From Shewanella hanedai (GTDB taxonomy: Bacteria; Pseudomonadota; Gammaproteobacteria; Enterobacterales; Shewanellaceae): DNA of 64,000 bases. Positions 1-8,748 of this stretch are shown here, one piece after another. The notes beneath the pieces are model-generated. The model searched no databases and had not been told where the DNA came from. It worked only from the letters and a program-made list of their open reading frames with translations. Where the stretch lies: positions 403,259-467,258 of the forward strand of contig NZ_VKGK01000001.1 of NCBI RefSeq assembly GCF_007197645.1. The letters are read 5' to 3'. The position numbers were made by a program, and so were the translations under genes. The number at the start of each line of letters is the position of its first letter. The first letter of the stretch is position 1.

Positions 1-15
1 AAAGTAACAAAACAT

Positions 16-45
16 ATGGAGGCGTTGGATAGTCTCCATTTTTTG
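16..45 (+). terminator. Rho-independent terminator of a gene left of the window
   Basis: A six-base stem (ATGGAG at 16-21 pairing with CTCCAT at 34-39) is followed at once by a run of six T. It precedes the first gene, so it probably ends a plus-strand gene lying outside the window. Confidence 0.5.
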
Positions 46-127
46 ACTTTAAAAGCCTTACAAAAAGAAAGGACTAGCTCAGGATAGGGCTAGGCTTTCA
101 TCTTTAAGACAGTTGTGTGAGATGACA

Positions 128-1777
128 ATGAAAAATATTAAAAGAGATAGATTGAGTCTTAGATTTTCTTCTAAACCTTTAGGTTTAACCTTGGCAGCCT
201 GCATCGGGCTCACCGCCTGTGGTGGCTCAGGTGATGAAGTTGTGACACCCAAGCCCGATGAAAAAGTATATCCAGCGTATACCGACATTAAAGCCAGCGG
301 CGGTGAGACCACCACATTTGATGCATCAGAGTCGGGACATGGTTTTTCAACGCCAGCTCCTAATCTGTCCACTGCTGATTTAGCGCATCATTTGGAAGGG
401 GATCTTGGTTTCGAGACCGCTTTTACCACAGCCCCTAATGTTGAACATCCAGATCTCGATGGCTTAGGGCCAGTATTTAATAATGCGGATTGTAACTCTT
501 GTCATCAGCGCGACGGTCGTAACTCAACACCAATTGTACCAGCAGATAAGGAGCGCATTAAACTGGGTTCTGAAGCTGGGCTGTTTTTGCGGATAAGTAA
601 AGCTGCTGCACAGGCATGTACTAGCGGTAATGCGGCTAATGACTATTGTGCCCCACCGGCAGTGCCTAATTTTGGTGGTCAGCTATTTCATCGTGGCGTG
701 CTCAAGGCACGTCCTGATTGGGAAGATAATCTATTTGGCGGTCAAGCGGATGTTTATCTGTCCTATGAAACCAAACAAGTTACTTACTCAGATGGCAACG
801 TCGTCACGTTAAAGAAGCCTTTATTTGCTGTTGAGAATCCTTATGACGCGCCCGGCGAGACCTTAAATAGTGCCAACCTAACATCAGATCTGCTTCAAGA
901 TGACGTGCTGATGGGGTGGCGTAATGGCATGCCTGTATTTGGTTTGGGCTTGCTGGAAGCGATACCTGAAAAGGATATTCTTGCCTTAGTTGATGCCTCC
1001 GACTCAAATGGCGATGGTATCTCAGGTAAAGCTAATTTTGTTTTTGACGCAGTAAAAGCACAAGCGGGAGATAACGATCCTGTGTCGCTTGGGCGATTTG
1101 GTTGGAAAGCCAATACACCGAGTGTTCGTGTGCAATCGCTTGGTGCTCTACGTGGTGATATTGGCATCACTAATCCCTTGTTTCCTGATGAGAGCATTAC
1201 CGGAACAGCGCTTCATGATAGCTACCTAACCCGAACGGGATTTACCGATACAGGTGAAGATGAAAATGGTGCGCCTGAAGCCAGTGCCGAATTTAGCGAT
1301 TCTGTGGTTTTTTATGCAGAAACCTTAGCGGTACCAGCAAGGAGAAATGTCGATTCGCCTGACGTACGTGAAGGTGCACGTCTGTTTGAACAGGTCAATT
1401 GTACCGGTTGTCACAAGGCGAGCTTTGTGACCAAATCATCGGGTGAAATAGGTGGTGTGGCTATGAGCGATGCGCTTAAAGGGCAAACTATCTACCCGTT
1501 TACCGATATGCTACTGCATGACATGGGTGAGGGGCTTGCTGATGGTCGTCCCGATTTTCTTGCTGATGGTAACGAATGGCGAACTCGTCCTCTATGGGGA
1601 ATAGGTTTGACCCAAACAGTTAATCCACAAGCGGGTTTTTTACATGACGGGCGAGCGGCGACTGTCGAAGAAGCGATTCTCTGGCACGGCGGAGAAGCAA
1701 CGACTAGCCGAGATGGTTTTATGGCGTTAAGCATCGATGAGCGTAAGCAAGTTATTGCATTCTTGATGTCTCTGTAG
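128..1777 (+). CDS. Di-haem cytochrome c lipoprotein, DUF1111 (thiol-oxidoreductase-like) family
   Basis: This is a predicted exported lipoprotein of 549 residues that binds two c-type haems. A lipobox LTAC places the lipidated Cys near residue 31. CxxCH haem motifs lie near residues 122 (CNSCH) and 425 (CTGCH), and the region after the second carries the family's LLHDMGEGLADG segment. Both haem sites are intact. The DUF1111 family is distantly related to di-haem peroxidases and is often found with imelysin-type iron proteins, but none is next to it here. I chose ATG 128 because GAG at 119-121 gives a six-base spacing; the open frame extends to a TTG at 113. It is probably monocistronic, since a terminator follows. 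The substrate is unknown; electron transfer or peroxidase activity at the membrane is an inference. Confidence 0.85.
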   Translation: MKNIKRDRLSLRFSSKPLGLTLAACIGLTACGGSGDEVVTPKPDEKVYPAYTDIKASGGETTTFDASESGHGFSTPAPNLSTADLAHHLEGDLGFETAFTTAPNVEHPDLDGLGPVFNNADCNSCHQRDGRNSTPIVPADKERIKLGSEAGLFLRISKAAAQACTSGNAANDYCAPPAVPNFGGQLFHRGVLKARPDWEDNLFGGQADVYLSYETKQVTYSDGNVVTLKKPLFAVENPYDAPGETLNSANLTSDLLQDDVLMGWRNGMPVFGLGLLEAIPEKDILALVDASDSNGDGISGKANFVFDAVKAQAGDNDPVSLGRFGWKANTPSVRVQSLGALRGDIGITNPLFPDESITGTALHDSYLTRTGFTDTGEDENGAPEASAEFSDSVVFYAETLAVPARRNVDSPDVREGARLFEQVNCTGCHKASFVTKSSGEIGGVAMSDALKGQTIYPFTDMLLHDMGEGLADGRPDFLADGNEWRTRPLWGIGLTQTVNPQAGFLHDGRAATVEEAILWHGGEATTSRDGFMALSIDERKQVIAFLMSL

Positions 1778-1800
1778 CGTTATTCAAGATGATAAGACGC

Positions 1801-1838
1801 AGCGATTCAGTGTAAGTTGAATCGCTAGGTTTATTTTA
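1801..1838 (+). terminator. Terminator after the di-haem lipoprotein
   Basis: A perfect nine-base stem (AGCGATTCA at 1801-1809, TGAATCGCT at 1818-1826) with an eight-base loop is followed by a T-rich tail (TTTATTTTATT). Confidence 0.7.
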
Positions 1839-1968
1839 TTAAAACAATTTGTGATGGAGGTAAAGCTAACACTGATTTTGACAATAGTTGCCGTGATCTG
1901 TTTCAAGTAAATTCAGTGATATATACCTTATTATAGGTAGGTGTAAATTTACCTTGAGGTACCAGTCG

Positions 1969-2490
1969 GTGAGCAAAATCTTAATTATATATTCGAGTGT
2001 GCATGGACAAACTCGTAAGATCTGTGAGTGTTTACAGAAGCAGTTTATTGCCTTGGGAAACGAAGTGGTTATTAGTTGCTTAGCTGAGTGTCCAGATCTT
2101 GCCGACTTTGACAAAATTGTTCTTGGCGCCAGTATTCGACACGGTAAACATAATCCCAGTGTTTATGATTTTGTTACTCAACATCGCGCTATTTTAGACA
2201 CTAAAATCACCAGCTTTTTTTCGGTGAATTTAGTGGCTCGTAAACCCGCAAAAAATACCCCTAAGACTAACCCTTACATGCTGGCCTTTATTGAAAAGAG
2301 TGAGTGGCAACCCAACTTGCTTCAGGTATTTGCTGGTAAGCTAAATTATCAAGGTTATGGTTTTGTGGACCGTAATGCTATTCGATTTATTATGTGGCTA
2401 ACCAAGGGACCTACGGATGCTCTGACTAATATAGAGTACACCGATTGGGATAAAGTCGATATCTTTTCCCGTGAGTTTAGTGGGCTTTAA
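1969..2490 (+). CDS. hemG: Menaquinone-dependent protoporphyrinogen IX dehydrogenase (flavodoxin type)
   Basis: HemG oxidises protoporphyrinogen IX to protoporphyrin IX in haem synthesis and passes electrons to the quinone pool at the inner membrane. The protein has about 173 residues (E. coli HemG has about 181) and opens with the flavodoxin FMN loop (ILIIYSSVHGQT). It continues with the family segments LGASIRHGKHNP and FFSVNLVARKP, and a C-terminal region FIMWLTKGPTD that matches HemG (quinone/membrane-binding end). I chose GTG 1969 because GAGG lies nine bases upstream; the open frame runs back to a TTG at 1954. The next gene, a b-type cytochrome-like membrane protein, starts 24 bp later, which suggests co-transcription and perhaps a quinone-linked partnership. 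Confidence 0.88.
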   Translation: MSKILIIYSSVHGQTRKICECLQKQFIALGNEVVISCLAECPDLADFDKIVLGASIRHGKHNPSVYDFVTQHRAILDTKITSFFSVNLVARKPAKNTPKTNPYMLAFIEKSEWQPNLLQVFAGKLNYQGYGFVDRNAIRFIMWLTKGPTDALTNIEYTDWDKVDIFSREFSGL

Positions 2491-2514
2491 ATCCAGTTTA
2501 ATGGAGCGATCGCC

Positions 2515-3051
2515 ATGGTAAGCATTACAGCACAAATACGAAAAATGTATGCTCGGTATAGCGAGTATCAACATCTACTGATCATACTTTTATCTCTTTA
2601 CCTTATTTTGACCAGTAGTTGGATATTGATGGGGCGTAGCTTAAGAGCAAACGCTTCATTGTGGGATATGACTCATGTTTATCTTGGGTTGCTCACCACT
2701 CTACTGGCTTGCCTATTTTTGTTGGCGAACTGCATTCGGGGTAAATGGCAGCAGTATTTTCCTTGGTTACTGGGAGATATCACTCAATTAGTGAGAGACT
2801 GTAAAGGTGTGTTTAAGGGCAATCTCCCTGTCAGTGGTGGTCGTGGGCTTTTTAGTTGTGTCGAAGGCCTTGGCATGCTGCTTTTAGTGGGAGTCGGCTT
2901 AACGGGGTCCTTGTGGTTTGTCTTACAGGGCAGTTCAGATGCACTATTCTGGCGTAACTATCACATCATTTTTGCGAAAGGCTTTATTGGCTTTATTGCT
3001 ATACACATCTTATTTGCTTGCCTGCATCTATTAGATTTCATTAGAAATTGA
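2515..3051 (+). CDS. Cytochrome b561-like integral membrane protein
   Basis: A 178-residue protein with four likely membrane spans (about residues 20-42, 50-72, 118-140 and 150-172). Histidines sit in or near the helices (THVYLG, NYHIIF, AIHILF, CLHLLDF), as expected for a di-haem b-type cytochrome of the b561/hydrogenase-subunit fold. Family placement rests on this layout, not on a long signature. GGAG eight bases before ATG 2515 supports the start. It follows hemG closely, so quinone or haem electron transfer is a reasonable inference, but a partner is not visible. Confidence 0.6.
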   Translation: MVSITAQIRKMYARYSEYQHLLIILLSLYLILTSSWILMGRSLRANASLWDMTHVYLGLLTTLLACLFLLANCIRGKWQQYFPWLLGDITQLVRDCKGVFKGNLPVSGGRGLFSCVEGLGMLLLVGVGLTGSLWFVLQGSSDALFWRNYHIIFAKGFIGFIAIHILFACLHLLDFIRN

Positions 3052-3095
3052 TCTACACTCAGCTATACGGATAAGGTTTCTTAGTTGAGGTAACT

Positions 3096-4166
3096 TTGCG
3101 GCCAAGAGTGATCCATCTTGTCGATGATAACAAACTGGGTGGAGTCAACTTGGCTCTAAAGAGTTTGTGCGAGTCAAAATTAGCCAAAGATTTTGATTTT
3201 TCTATCCTCCAAGTCAATCTCAAGTTTTGGCTTCCTCAACGGTATGAGGCCGATATTCTGGTTATTCATGCCGCGGCTTCTTGGCGTAAGTTGCCAGGAT
3301 TTATTCTGCTAAAACTGTTAAATATCGGCACACCTATTTTTTACCAAGAACACCATTATTGCGAAGGGTTCATTTTTCATGAAAGCCGCAGTCACTGGCG
3401 TTTTTTCTTAATGCTAAAACTTAGCTACTTCTTGATGGATAAAGTGTTGGCTGTCTCCATCGCTCAAGGGTGTTGGCTACTTGAAAATCAATTATTGAAG
3501 GAGAGAACGCTGGTTGTTTTAAAGCAGGGAAGGTCGGTCAATGCCATGCTCTCTTTGCCTAAAAAGCCACTCTCTTTACCATTGCAGCTAGGTGCATATG
3601 GTCGATTTCATAAACAGAAAGGTTTTGATCTTCTTATTCAGGCAATGTCTAAGTTGCCCGCTGACAAAGTGGAGTTAAGACTGGCTGGAAGTGGAGAGAT
3701 GTTGCCACGGTTGGAGTCTATGGCTGCAGGGCTTGAGAATGTAACCTTGATAGGGGAAATTGAGAATGTGCCTTTGTTCTTATCCTCATGTGATGCCGTG
3801 GTGATCCCTTCACGCTGGGAACCTTTTGGTTTGATCTGCCAGGAGTCTATTGCGGCTGGTAAGGTGATAGTGACAAGCTCTGTTGATGGTTTGCTGGAGC
3901 AGGTCCAGGTGTTAGCGAAGACGAGAGGAAATGACGGGCATCTGGCGGTTATGCTTACGGATCTAACTTCGGCGAGTTTAGTTCAGACACTAGAGAGTTT
4001 GATTGTTCAAGCTGAGCAGAAGCTTGAAAAGTGTGGGGCAGATGTTAGTTTTTCAGACTTGAGCGATGAAGAGCGGGCTTTAGCTGCTAGGCGCTGGCCT
4101 CAGTTGTTGAATGACTGGCAGTCATTGCTTATTTCTGAACTGGAGAAAGGCAAAAGGCCCCAATAG
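3096..4166 (+). CDS. Glycosyltransferase family 4-like (GT-B) protein
   Basis: A 356-residue cytoplasmic glycosyltransferase of group 1. The C-terminal half carries the nucleotide-sugar-binding features: LGAYGRFHKQKGFDLLIQA (about residues 168-186), LAGSGEM, and the acidic motif region PSRWEPFGLICQESIAAG, which matches the E-x7-E pattern of GT4 retaining enzymes. The N-terminal part resembles an acceptor domain (VIHLVDDNKLGGVNLAL). TTG 3096 is the likely start, with GAGG five bases upstream; GTG 3108 is an alternative. The acceptor and sugar are unknown and no capsule or LPS cluster surrounds it. It may be read through from hemG. A terminator overlaps its stop codon. Confidence 0.8.
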   Translation: MRPRVIHLVDDNKLGGVNLALKSLCESKLAKDFDFSILQVNLKFWLPQRYEADILVIHAAASWRKLPGFILLKLLNIGTPIFYQEHHYCEGFIFHESRSHWRFFLMLKLSYFLMDKVLAVSIAQGCWLLENQLLKERTLVVLKQGRSVNAMLSLPKKPLSLPLQLGAYGRFHKQKGFDLLIQAMSKLPADKVELRLAGSGEMLPRLESMAAGLENVTLIGEIENVPLFLSSCDAVVIPSRWEPFGLICQESIAAGKVIVTSSVDGLLEQVQVLAKTRGNDGHLAVMLTDLTSASLVQTLESLIVQAEQKLEKCGADVSFSDLSDEERALAARRWPQLLNDWQSLLISELEKGKRPQ

Positions 4167-4176
4167 GAGCCTTTTT
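4152..4176 (+). terminator. Terminator overlapping the glycosyltransferase stop codon
   Basis: The arms AAAAGGCCCC (4152-4161) and GGAGCCTTTT (4166-4175) pair with one mismatch around an AATA loop, followed by T. The TAG stop at 4164-4166 lies in the loop and the edge of the second arm. Confidence 0.65.
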
Positions 4177-4195
4177 GACTAGTTTGCATAAATGC

Positions 4196-4858
4196 TTATT
4201 TGTGCTCTAGCGCTAGGTAATTAATTAGGTCAATCAGTTGACCTAAAGAGCGGATTTCACCCATGTTGACAGCATATTTATCATTGACGATAAAGGCTGG
4301 AACACTTTGAATGCGAAACTCGCGTTGTTGTGCGCGCCATAATGCTATCTTGTTGTCGACCTTTTTACTGTCAGCAATGCTGTCGTACTGCTTAGCATCG
4401 ATACCGTTAGCAGCGAAAACCTTTTTGATGTCATCACGGTTATTAAGTTCAGGCTTTTTATGAGGCGTGGTCTCGTTAGCATGGTCATGCCCATGAGCTC
4501 CCTCTTCACCTTGAATTGCAGCAAACATGGCGTGAGTTAACTTATCACCAGCGTTAAGCTCTTGGATAACCGCTAGAGAACGCATCACTTCAGTGCCGAT
4601 TTCGCTGTTCATAAAGTCAACGTGCTTGCTATCAAACTTCACGTTTTTATTTAGGTTAGCTTTAATGTCACCTAGGTACTGAGTTTCCATATTGAAACAG
4701 TTATGGCAGTAAAAAGAGTAGAACTCAGTTAGTTTAGGTTGGGTACTCGCAGCTTTGTCAGATACTTGGGTAAAGTGCTTACCTTCAATAAATTGTGCGG
4801 CGAAGCTGCTCAATGGTGCGACGGCTAATGTTAACGCTAATGCAATATGTTTAATCAA
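4196..4858 (-). CDS. dsbA: Periplasmic thiol:disulfide oxidoreductase, DsbA type with CHNC active site
   Basis: DsbA introduces disulfides into exported proteins. The 220-residue precursor has a signal peptide (residues 1-20, ending SSFAA) and a thioredoxin-fold active site FYSFYCHNCFNME near residues 48-60. The dipeptide between the cysteines is HN instead of the usual PH. The cis-proline loop is present (IQSVPAFIV), as is the helical insertion, here with a His-rich stretch (GAHGHDHANE). TTG 4858 is the start, with GAGG eight bases upstream. It appears monocistronic. The altered dipeptide should change the redox potential; whether this is the main DsbA or a specialised paralogue cannot be told from the window. 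Confidence 0.85.
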   Translation of the reverse strand: MIKHIALALTLAVAPLSSFAAQFIEGKHFTQVSDKAASTQPKLTEFYSFYCHNCFNMETQYLGDIKANLNKNVKFDSKHVDFMNSEIGTEVMRSLAVIQELNAGDKLTHAMFAAIQGEEGAHGHDHANETTPHKKPELNNRDDIKKVFAANGIDAKQYDSIADSKKVDNKIALWRAQQREFRIQSVPAFIVNDKYAVNMGEIRSLGQLIDLINYLALEHK

Positions 4859-5054
4859 TCTATTGTCCTCAAAAGTGGCAGGCTGAAGATGGTTTTACTC
4901 TCTAGCTGTATCTGTCATGTAGACAAAAAAGCCAGCAATATGCCATACGGTGCCTAATAAATTCAGCATAAAAGCTTAAGCTTAATTATGACTGAATTTC
5001 ACTATGGAAACAGCGTGAGGAGTGTGACTTAGGTTGGAGTTAGCTACATTTCTA

Positions 5055-5711
5055 TCATTTCACGCGTAAAGTTTGCCATGCTTCACAAACTTGGCGAAAT
5101 TGAGCCGCGTTACCATCGGGCCGGTCTGGGTGCCATTTTAAGGCGAGTTTTCGCCAGCGACGACGCACTTCTCTATCTGTGGCGTCTAAGTTGAGGTCAA
5201 ACACCTTCAGTGCCTTATCTTTATGCATTAGGTTTGGGTTGGTACCTATATAGTCTTCATATCGGCTCCAGAATGACTCCAACATCTCCTTGATGATATT
5301 GGGGCAAGTATCATAGTTTATCCAATTCAAATAATACTCACGTAACGCATCATCTTCTCTCAGGCTGGATTCAAGGTTGGTCGGAATTATTTTAAAGACT
5401 TGGATCTCCATGGCTTTAACTTGTAACCAATGCTCAGGTAGAAGAATGGACTGCAGCTGAAAAAGAGCATTCATCAATAGGAAGTTACGTTTGAAGAGGG
5501 CTTTGTCTTGATCCTCGTCAAGATCTTGCATCAAGCCCTTTTGTTGAAGCTCGGTCGCAAGCAGGTGAACTTTCCAACTGTGATTAGAATTTTGTAGCAG
5601 ACTGAATACTGGCCAGATTAGCGGATTATCCCCTTTGATGTTTGAGATCCCATCTTGTGAGTCGCTCGTGATGAGCGGAGATGTTTGGGATATTTTTTTG
5701 GCAGATAGCAT
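5055..5711 (-). CDS. DnaJ-related protein with C-terminal J domain
   Basis: A 218-residue cytoplasmic co-chaperone-like protein. The last 55 residues form a J domain: helix II RRRWRKLALKW is followed by HPD (HPDRPDG), the tripeptide that stimulates Hsp70 ATPase. The N-terminal 150 residues match the DNAJ-related N-terminal family (LLQNSNHSWKVHLLATELQQKG). There is no G/F or zinc-finger region, so it resembles a type III J protein with a specialised client. ATG 5711 follows a long upstream gap. The same strand as dsbA, but 196 bp apart. Confidence 0.8.
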   Translation of the reverse strand: MLSAKKISQTSPLITSDSQDGISNIKGDNPLIWPVFSLLQNSNHSWKVHLLATELQQKGLMQDLDEDQDKALFKRNFLLMNALFQLQSILLPEHWLQVKAMEIQVFKIIPTNLESSLREDDALREYYLNWINYDTCPNIIKEMLESFWSRYEDYIGTNPNLMHKDKALKVFDLNLDATDREVRRRWRKLALKWHPDRPDGNAAQFRQVCEAWQTLRVK

Positions 5712-6028
5712 AAGTTATTCATCCTGAATTGACAATTGTTCTGAGTCGCAGAGCTAGGGAAGAAAGCTCTATTTGTTGTGACTATGACACAAGCGATCCG
5801 GAACGCAAGTGAGTAATGATTAAGAGATACTTGAACTCCTTGTCCTCTTAATTATGGCCTAATTTAGCTATAAGGGTGAATTTGATTTATAGCCGTTAAG
5901 AACTAGTCTCAATGGAGGTCTATTTGTTTTTATGTAAGCTCATATTTGTCTAAGCACAGTGTTGCACCTGTCTGAGAAGAATAGGGCCATCTTTATTAAT
6001 ATTTATAAAGTAAGCAGAGTGCCTACCT
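5712..6028. other. Intergenic region between divergent J-protein and CHASE-GGDEF genes
   Basis: About 317 bases that must hold two divergent promoters. I see no RNA gene, convincing operator or extra coding frame. Confidence 0.4.
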
Positions 6029-7681
6029 ATGATGCCTAGCGATAAGGCTTTTTCGCATAAATGTCTTCTATTGTCAGTATTGATTGGTTTACTCGTGGCC
6101 GGATTAAGCGGTGCGATGTTTTATTATAAAGAGCTCGATGCGATTGGAGTTGATTTTAGACGAGGTGTTGAAGGTAAAACCACAGCCGTGGAGCGAGAGT
6201 TAATCGCAAACCTTGAGGTGCTGTTTTCGCTTGAAAGTTTATTTACCAGTTCTGAAGAGGTTAGCGCGACTGATTTTACCAATCTAGCTAATGGCTTTCT
6301 GGTCAGACACCATGCTATTCAGGCATTGGAGTGGGCGCCTAGAGTGACGGGAGCTGAAAGAGAGGAGTATGAGCGCGCGCGTAGACTGGACTTCCCTGAT
6401 TTTGAATTTACCGAGCGAGAATCTCAAGGGAGTATGGTTAAAGCGGCCAAGCGTGACGTTTATTTTCCTGTCTACTTTGTTGCTCCAATTGAAGGCAATG
6501 AAGTGGCATTTGGTTTCGACTTGGCTTCAAACGCAAATCGATTAAGTATGATAGAAAAGTCTCGGGACTTAGATCTGACACTTGCCACTCAAAGCATTAC
6601 CTTAGTTCAGGAGGTCTTCAATCAAAAAGGCTTTTTGATTTTAATGCCTGTGTATGCAGGTGATGCTAGAACGATAGCGAAACGTCAGGAAAAATTATTA
6701 GGGTTTGTTATAGGTGTCTACCGAATTGCCGATATTGTTGAGTCAGCGATAAAGCAAACAGGGGCTAAGGGTATTAACTTAAAGCTTATTGATAACACAG
6801 GTATTGATGCTGAACTTCTATATGCAAATTATCCGAGTGCTCAAGCGTTAGATCATTTGTTACTCTCTTTTGCTTACACTATCCCACTCAGACGAATTGG
6901 TGGGAGGCAATGGACGGTGATCGCGACCCCTAGTCAAGGCTATGTAGCTGAACGTCAGAGTTTATTCCCCTTTTTCGTCGGTGTGTTTGGCTGTATTTTT
7001 GTGCTTCTTGGTGGCGGTTATATCTATATTGCTATTGAGCATTCAGGGCGTATTAGGCAAGAATCTGAGAAGCGAAGTCGTGAGCTAGAAGAGGCAAAGA
7101 TAGCACTTGAGGAGCAGTCATTAACTGATGATTTGACCCACATAGCAAACCGAAAGTGTTTCGATATTCGTTTTGAGGAGGAGTGGGCAAGGTCGGTACG
7201 TGATGGAAGTTCATTGTCACTAATCATGATCGATATCGATAGTTTTAGGCTGTTTAATGAGACTTATGGCTATGCAAGTGGCGATAAGTGCTTACTGGAT
7301 TTGGCCTATAAATTGTCAAAGATGCCGAATCGGACCACAGACCTTGTGGCACGTTATGGCGGTGATCAATTCATTATTTTGTTGCCCAATACAGATGAAC
7401 CGATTTTATTGGCTGATAAGTGTCGCATCAATATCGAGAAACTCCACATTGTGCATGAGGCTTCATCTGTTTCAGATTATGTGACCATTAGTCTTGGAGT
7501 TATCAGTGTCGTGCCTACGCAGAAAAATTATCCTGCAGATTCTATGCTTAGCGTTAAAGAACTATTGAACCAGTCTAAGAAACTGGGGAAAAACCGAGTG
7601 AGCATTGGCAGTGATGTTATCTCGGCTAAAAAAGGTGACATTCTTAAATTTAAACACTTCTCCAAGAATTCAGGAGAGTAA
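6029..7681 (+). CDS. CHASE-GGDEF membrane protein with degenerate GGDQF active site
   Basis: A 550-residue sensor. It has a membrane span at about 12-32, a periplasmic CHASE domain (about 60-290; signature IQALEWAPRV), a second span at about 312-335, a short coiled coil and a GGDEF domain (about 370-535). The signature at residues 444-448 reads GGDQF: the fourth residue, a metal-binding and catalytic Glu in active cyclases, is Gln. The upstream RxxD inhibitory site is kept (RTTD), as are MIDID and FNETYG. It is therefore probably not a diguanylate cyclase but could still bind c-di-GMP. It is a clear paralogue of the protein at 8749-10326, whose site is GGEEF. ATG 6029 or 6032 may be the start. 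An outer-membrane-type gene follows 185 bp later. Confidence 0.88.
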   Translation: MMPSDKAFSHKCLLLSVLIGLLVAGLSGAMFYYKELDAIGVDFRRGVEGKTTAVERELIANLEVLFSLESLFTSSEEVSATDFTNLANGFLVRHHAIQALEWAPRVTGAEREEYERARRLDFPDFEFTERESQGSMVKAAKRDVYFPVYFVAPIEGNEVAFGFDLASNANRLSMIEKSRDLDLTLATQSITLVQEVFNQKGFLILMPVYAGDARTIAKRQEKLLGFVIGVYRIADIVESAIKQTGAKGINLKLIDNTGIDAELLYANYPSAQALDHLLLSFAYTIPLRRIGGRQWTVIATPSQGYVAERQSLFPFFVGVFGCIFVLLGGGYIYIAIEHSGRIRQESEKRSRELEEAKIALEEQSLTDDLTHIANRKCFDIRFEEEWARSVRDGSSLSLIMIDIDSFRLFNETYGYASGDKCLLDLAYKLSKMPNRTTDLVARYGGDQFIILLPNTDEPILLADKCRINIEKLHIVHEASSVSDYVTISLGVISVVPTQKNYPADSMLSVKELLNQSKKLGKNRVSIGSDVISAKKGDILKFKHFSKNSGE

Positions 7682-7866
7682 TTATCTTTACACGATCTTG
7701 AAATTATTCCCATCTCTGCAGCAATAAATTCCACAGAACGTTCACATTATGATGTCAATAGGTATAGGATAGGATCGTACTGATATTCAGTTTTAGTATG
7801 ATTGGCTTCTAGTAACATTGATGTCGCATCTGATGGCTTCTTTAGGATTAATAGGCTAGGTATAAA

Positions 7867-8697
7867 ATGGAATTGAATAAAACCTTAACGCTTTCAACTG
7901 TCTCACTTGCTTCACTTATGAGTTTTAGTGTTAACGCCCTAGATTGGCGCATTGCATTTGGTGGGCACGATTTCATTGTTGAACAGGAGAGTTCACACAC
8001 TTTTGGCGCTGACGTTCATTTTTCTTTAGCGCATCTGACACAGTCAAATATTTTGTTAACTGCCTCAATTGATGTCCTCGTTGATCATGATAAAGATAAG
8101 TTAGACCCTGACCATATTCCCATCTGGTTCATGTCAAATTACATGGCTAAAGGTGAACTGGTTTCTCTGTCAGCTAATAGTGCGCTTATGTGGGAAGTTG
8201 AGCTTGATGGCAAGCGAAATACCGTGAGCTCAGTAGAGAAACAGGTAAAGCTCTTTCCCGCGATTAGTTATGAATATAACACAGAGGCTTTTTTTGCTGC
8301 TGTTAAAGGTGCTGCAGGTTATTATTTCCTAGAAATTGATGACGATGTGCCGCGCTTACGTGGGTATGATCGAGAGGACTTTCAGAATAAAACAGGAGCT
8401 TACTCTTTTGCTGCGAATACCCGAATCGCTATGGGCAAATCGATGGACCTGTCTTTAACTGCTCAACATTGGAATGATGGTGATGAGTGGTTAGAAAATA
8501 AATACGGCGCCGCGCTAACCTATGACTCAAATTTTTGGATTGAAAATAGTCATTTAGCCCTGAGCGTTGAACACACTGAATATAATTTGGACCCCTATGC
8601 CAAGATCAACGTAAGTGATCCCGATTACCTTGCTATTTTGCCTTGGAATAATGACACATTAGTAAGGCTATATATCGATATGCCTTGGGAATTTTAA
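7867..8697 (+). CDS. Predicted outer-membrane beta-barrel-like protein of unknown function
   Basis: A 276-residue protein with a signal peptide (about residues 1-24, cut after VNA) and many alternating amphipathic strands. It ends in an aromatic residue (PWEF), the usual outer-membrane protein C-terminus. I do not recognise a named family. It sits between two CHASE-GGDEF paralogues on the same strand, with 185 bp upstream and only about 50 bp to the next gene, so co-expression with at least the second cyclase is likely. A role in surface or ligand sensing tied to c-di-GMP is speculation. Confidence 0.7.
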   Translation: MELNKTLTLSTVSLASLMSFSVNALDWRIAFGGHDFIVEQESSHTFGADVHFSLAHLTQSNILLTASIDVLVDHDKDKLDPDHIPIWFMSNYMAKGELVSLSANSALMWEVELDGKRNTVSSVEKQVKLFPAISYEYNTEAFFAAVKGAAGYYFLEIDDDVPRLRGYDREDFQNKTGAYSFAANTRIAMGKSMDLSLTAQHWNDGDEWLENKYGAALTYDSNFWIENSHLALSVEHTEYNLDPYAKINVSDPDYLAILPWNNDTLVRLYIDMPWEF

Positions 8698-8748
8698 CTA
8701 TCTAAGGGTGATTAACTTGGCCTTTAGTAAGCGCTTTTGAGTATATCT

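Noticed and set aside
79..372. Antisense frame over the di-haem lipoprotein and similar shadows elsewhere
   Set aside because: They overlap well-supported genes on the other strand or frame, have odd composition and no ribosome binding site.
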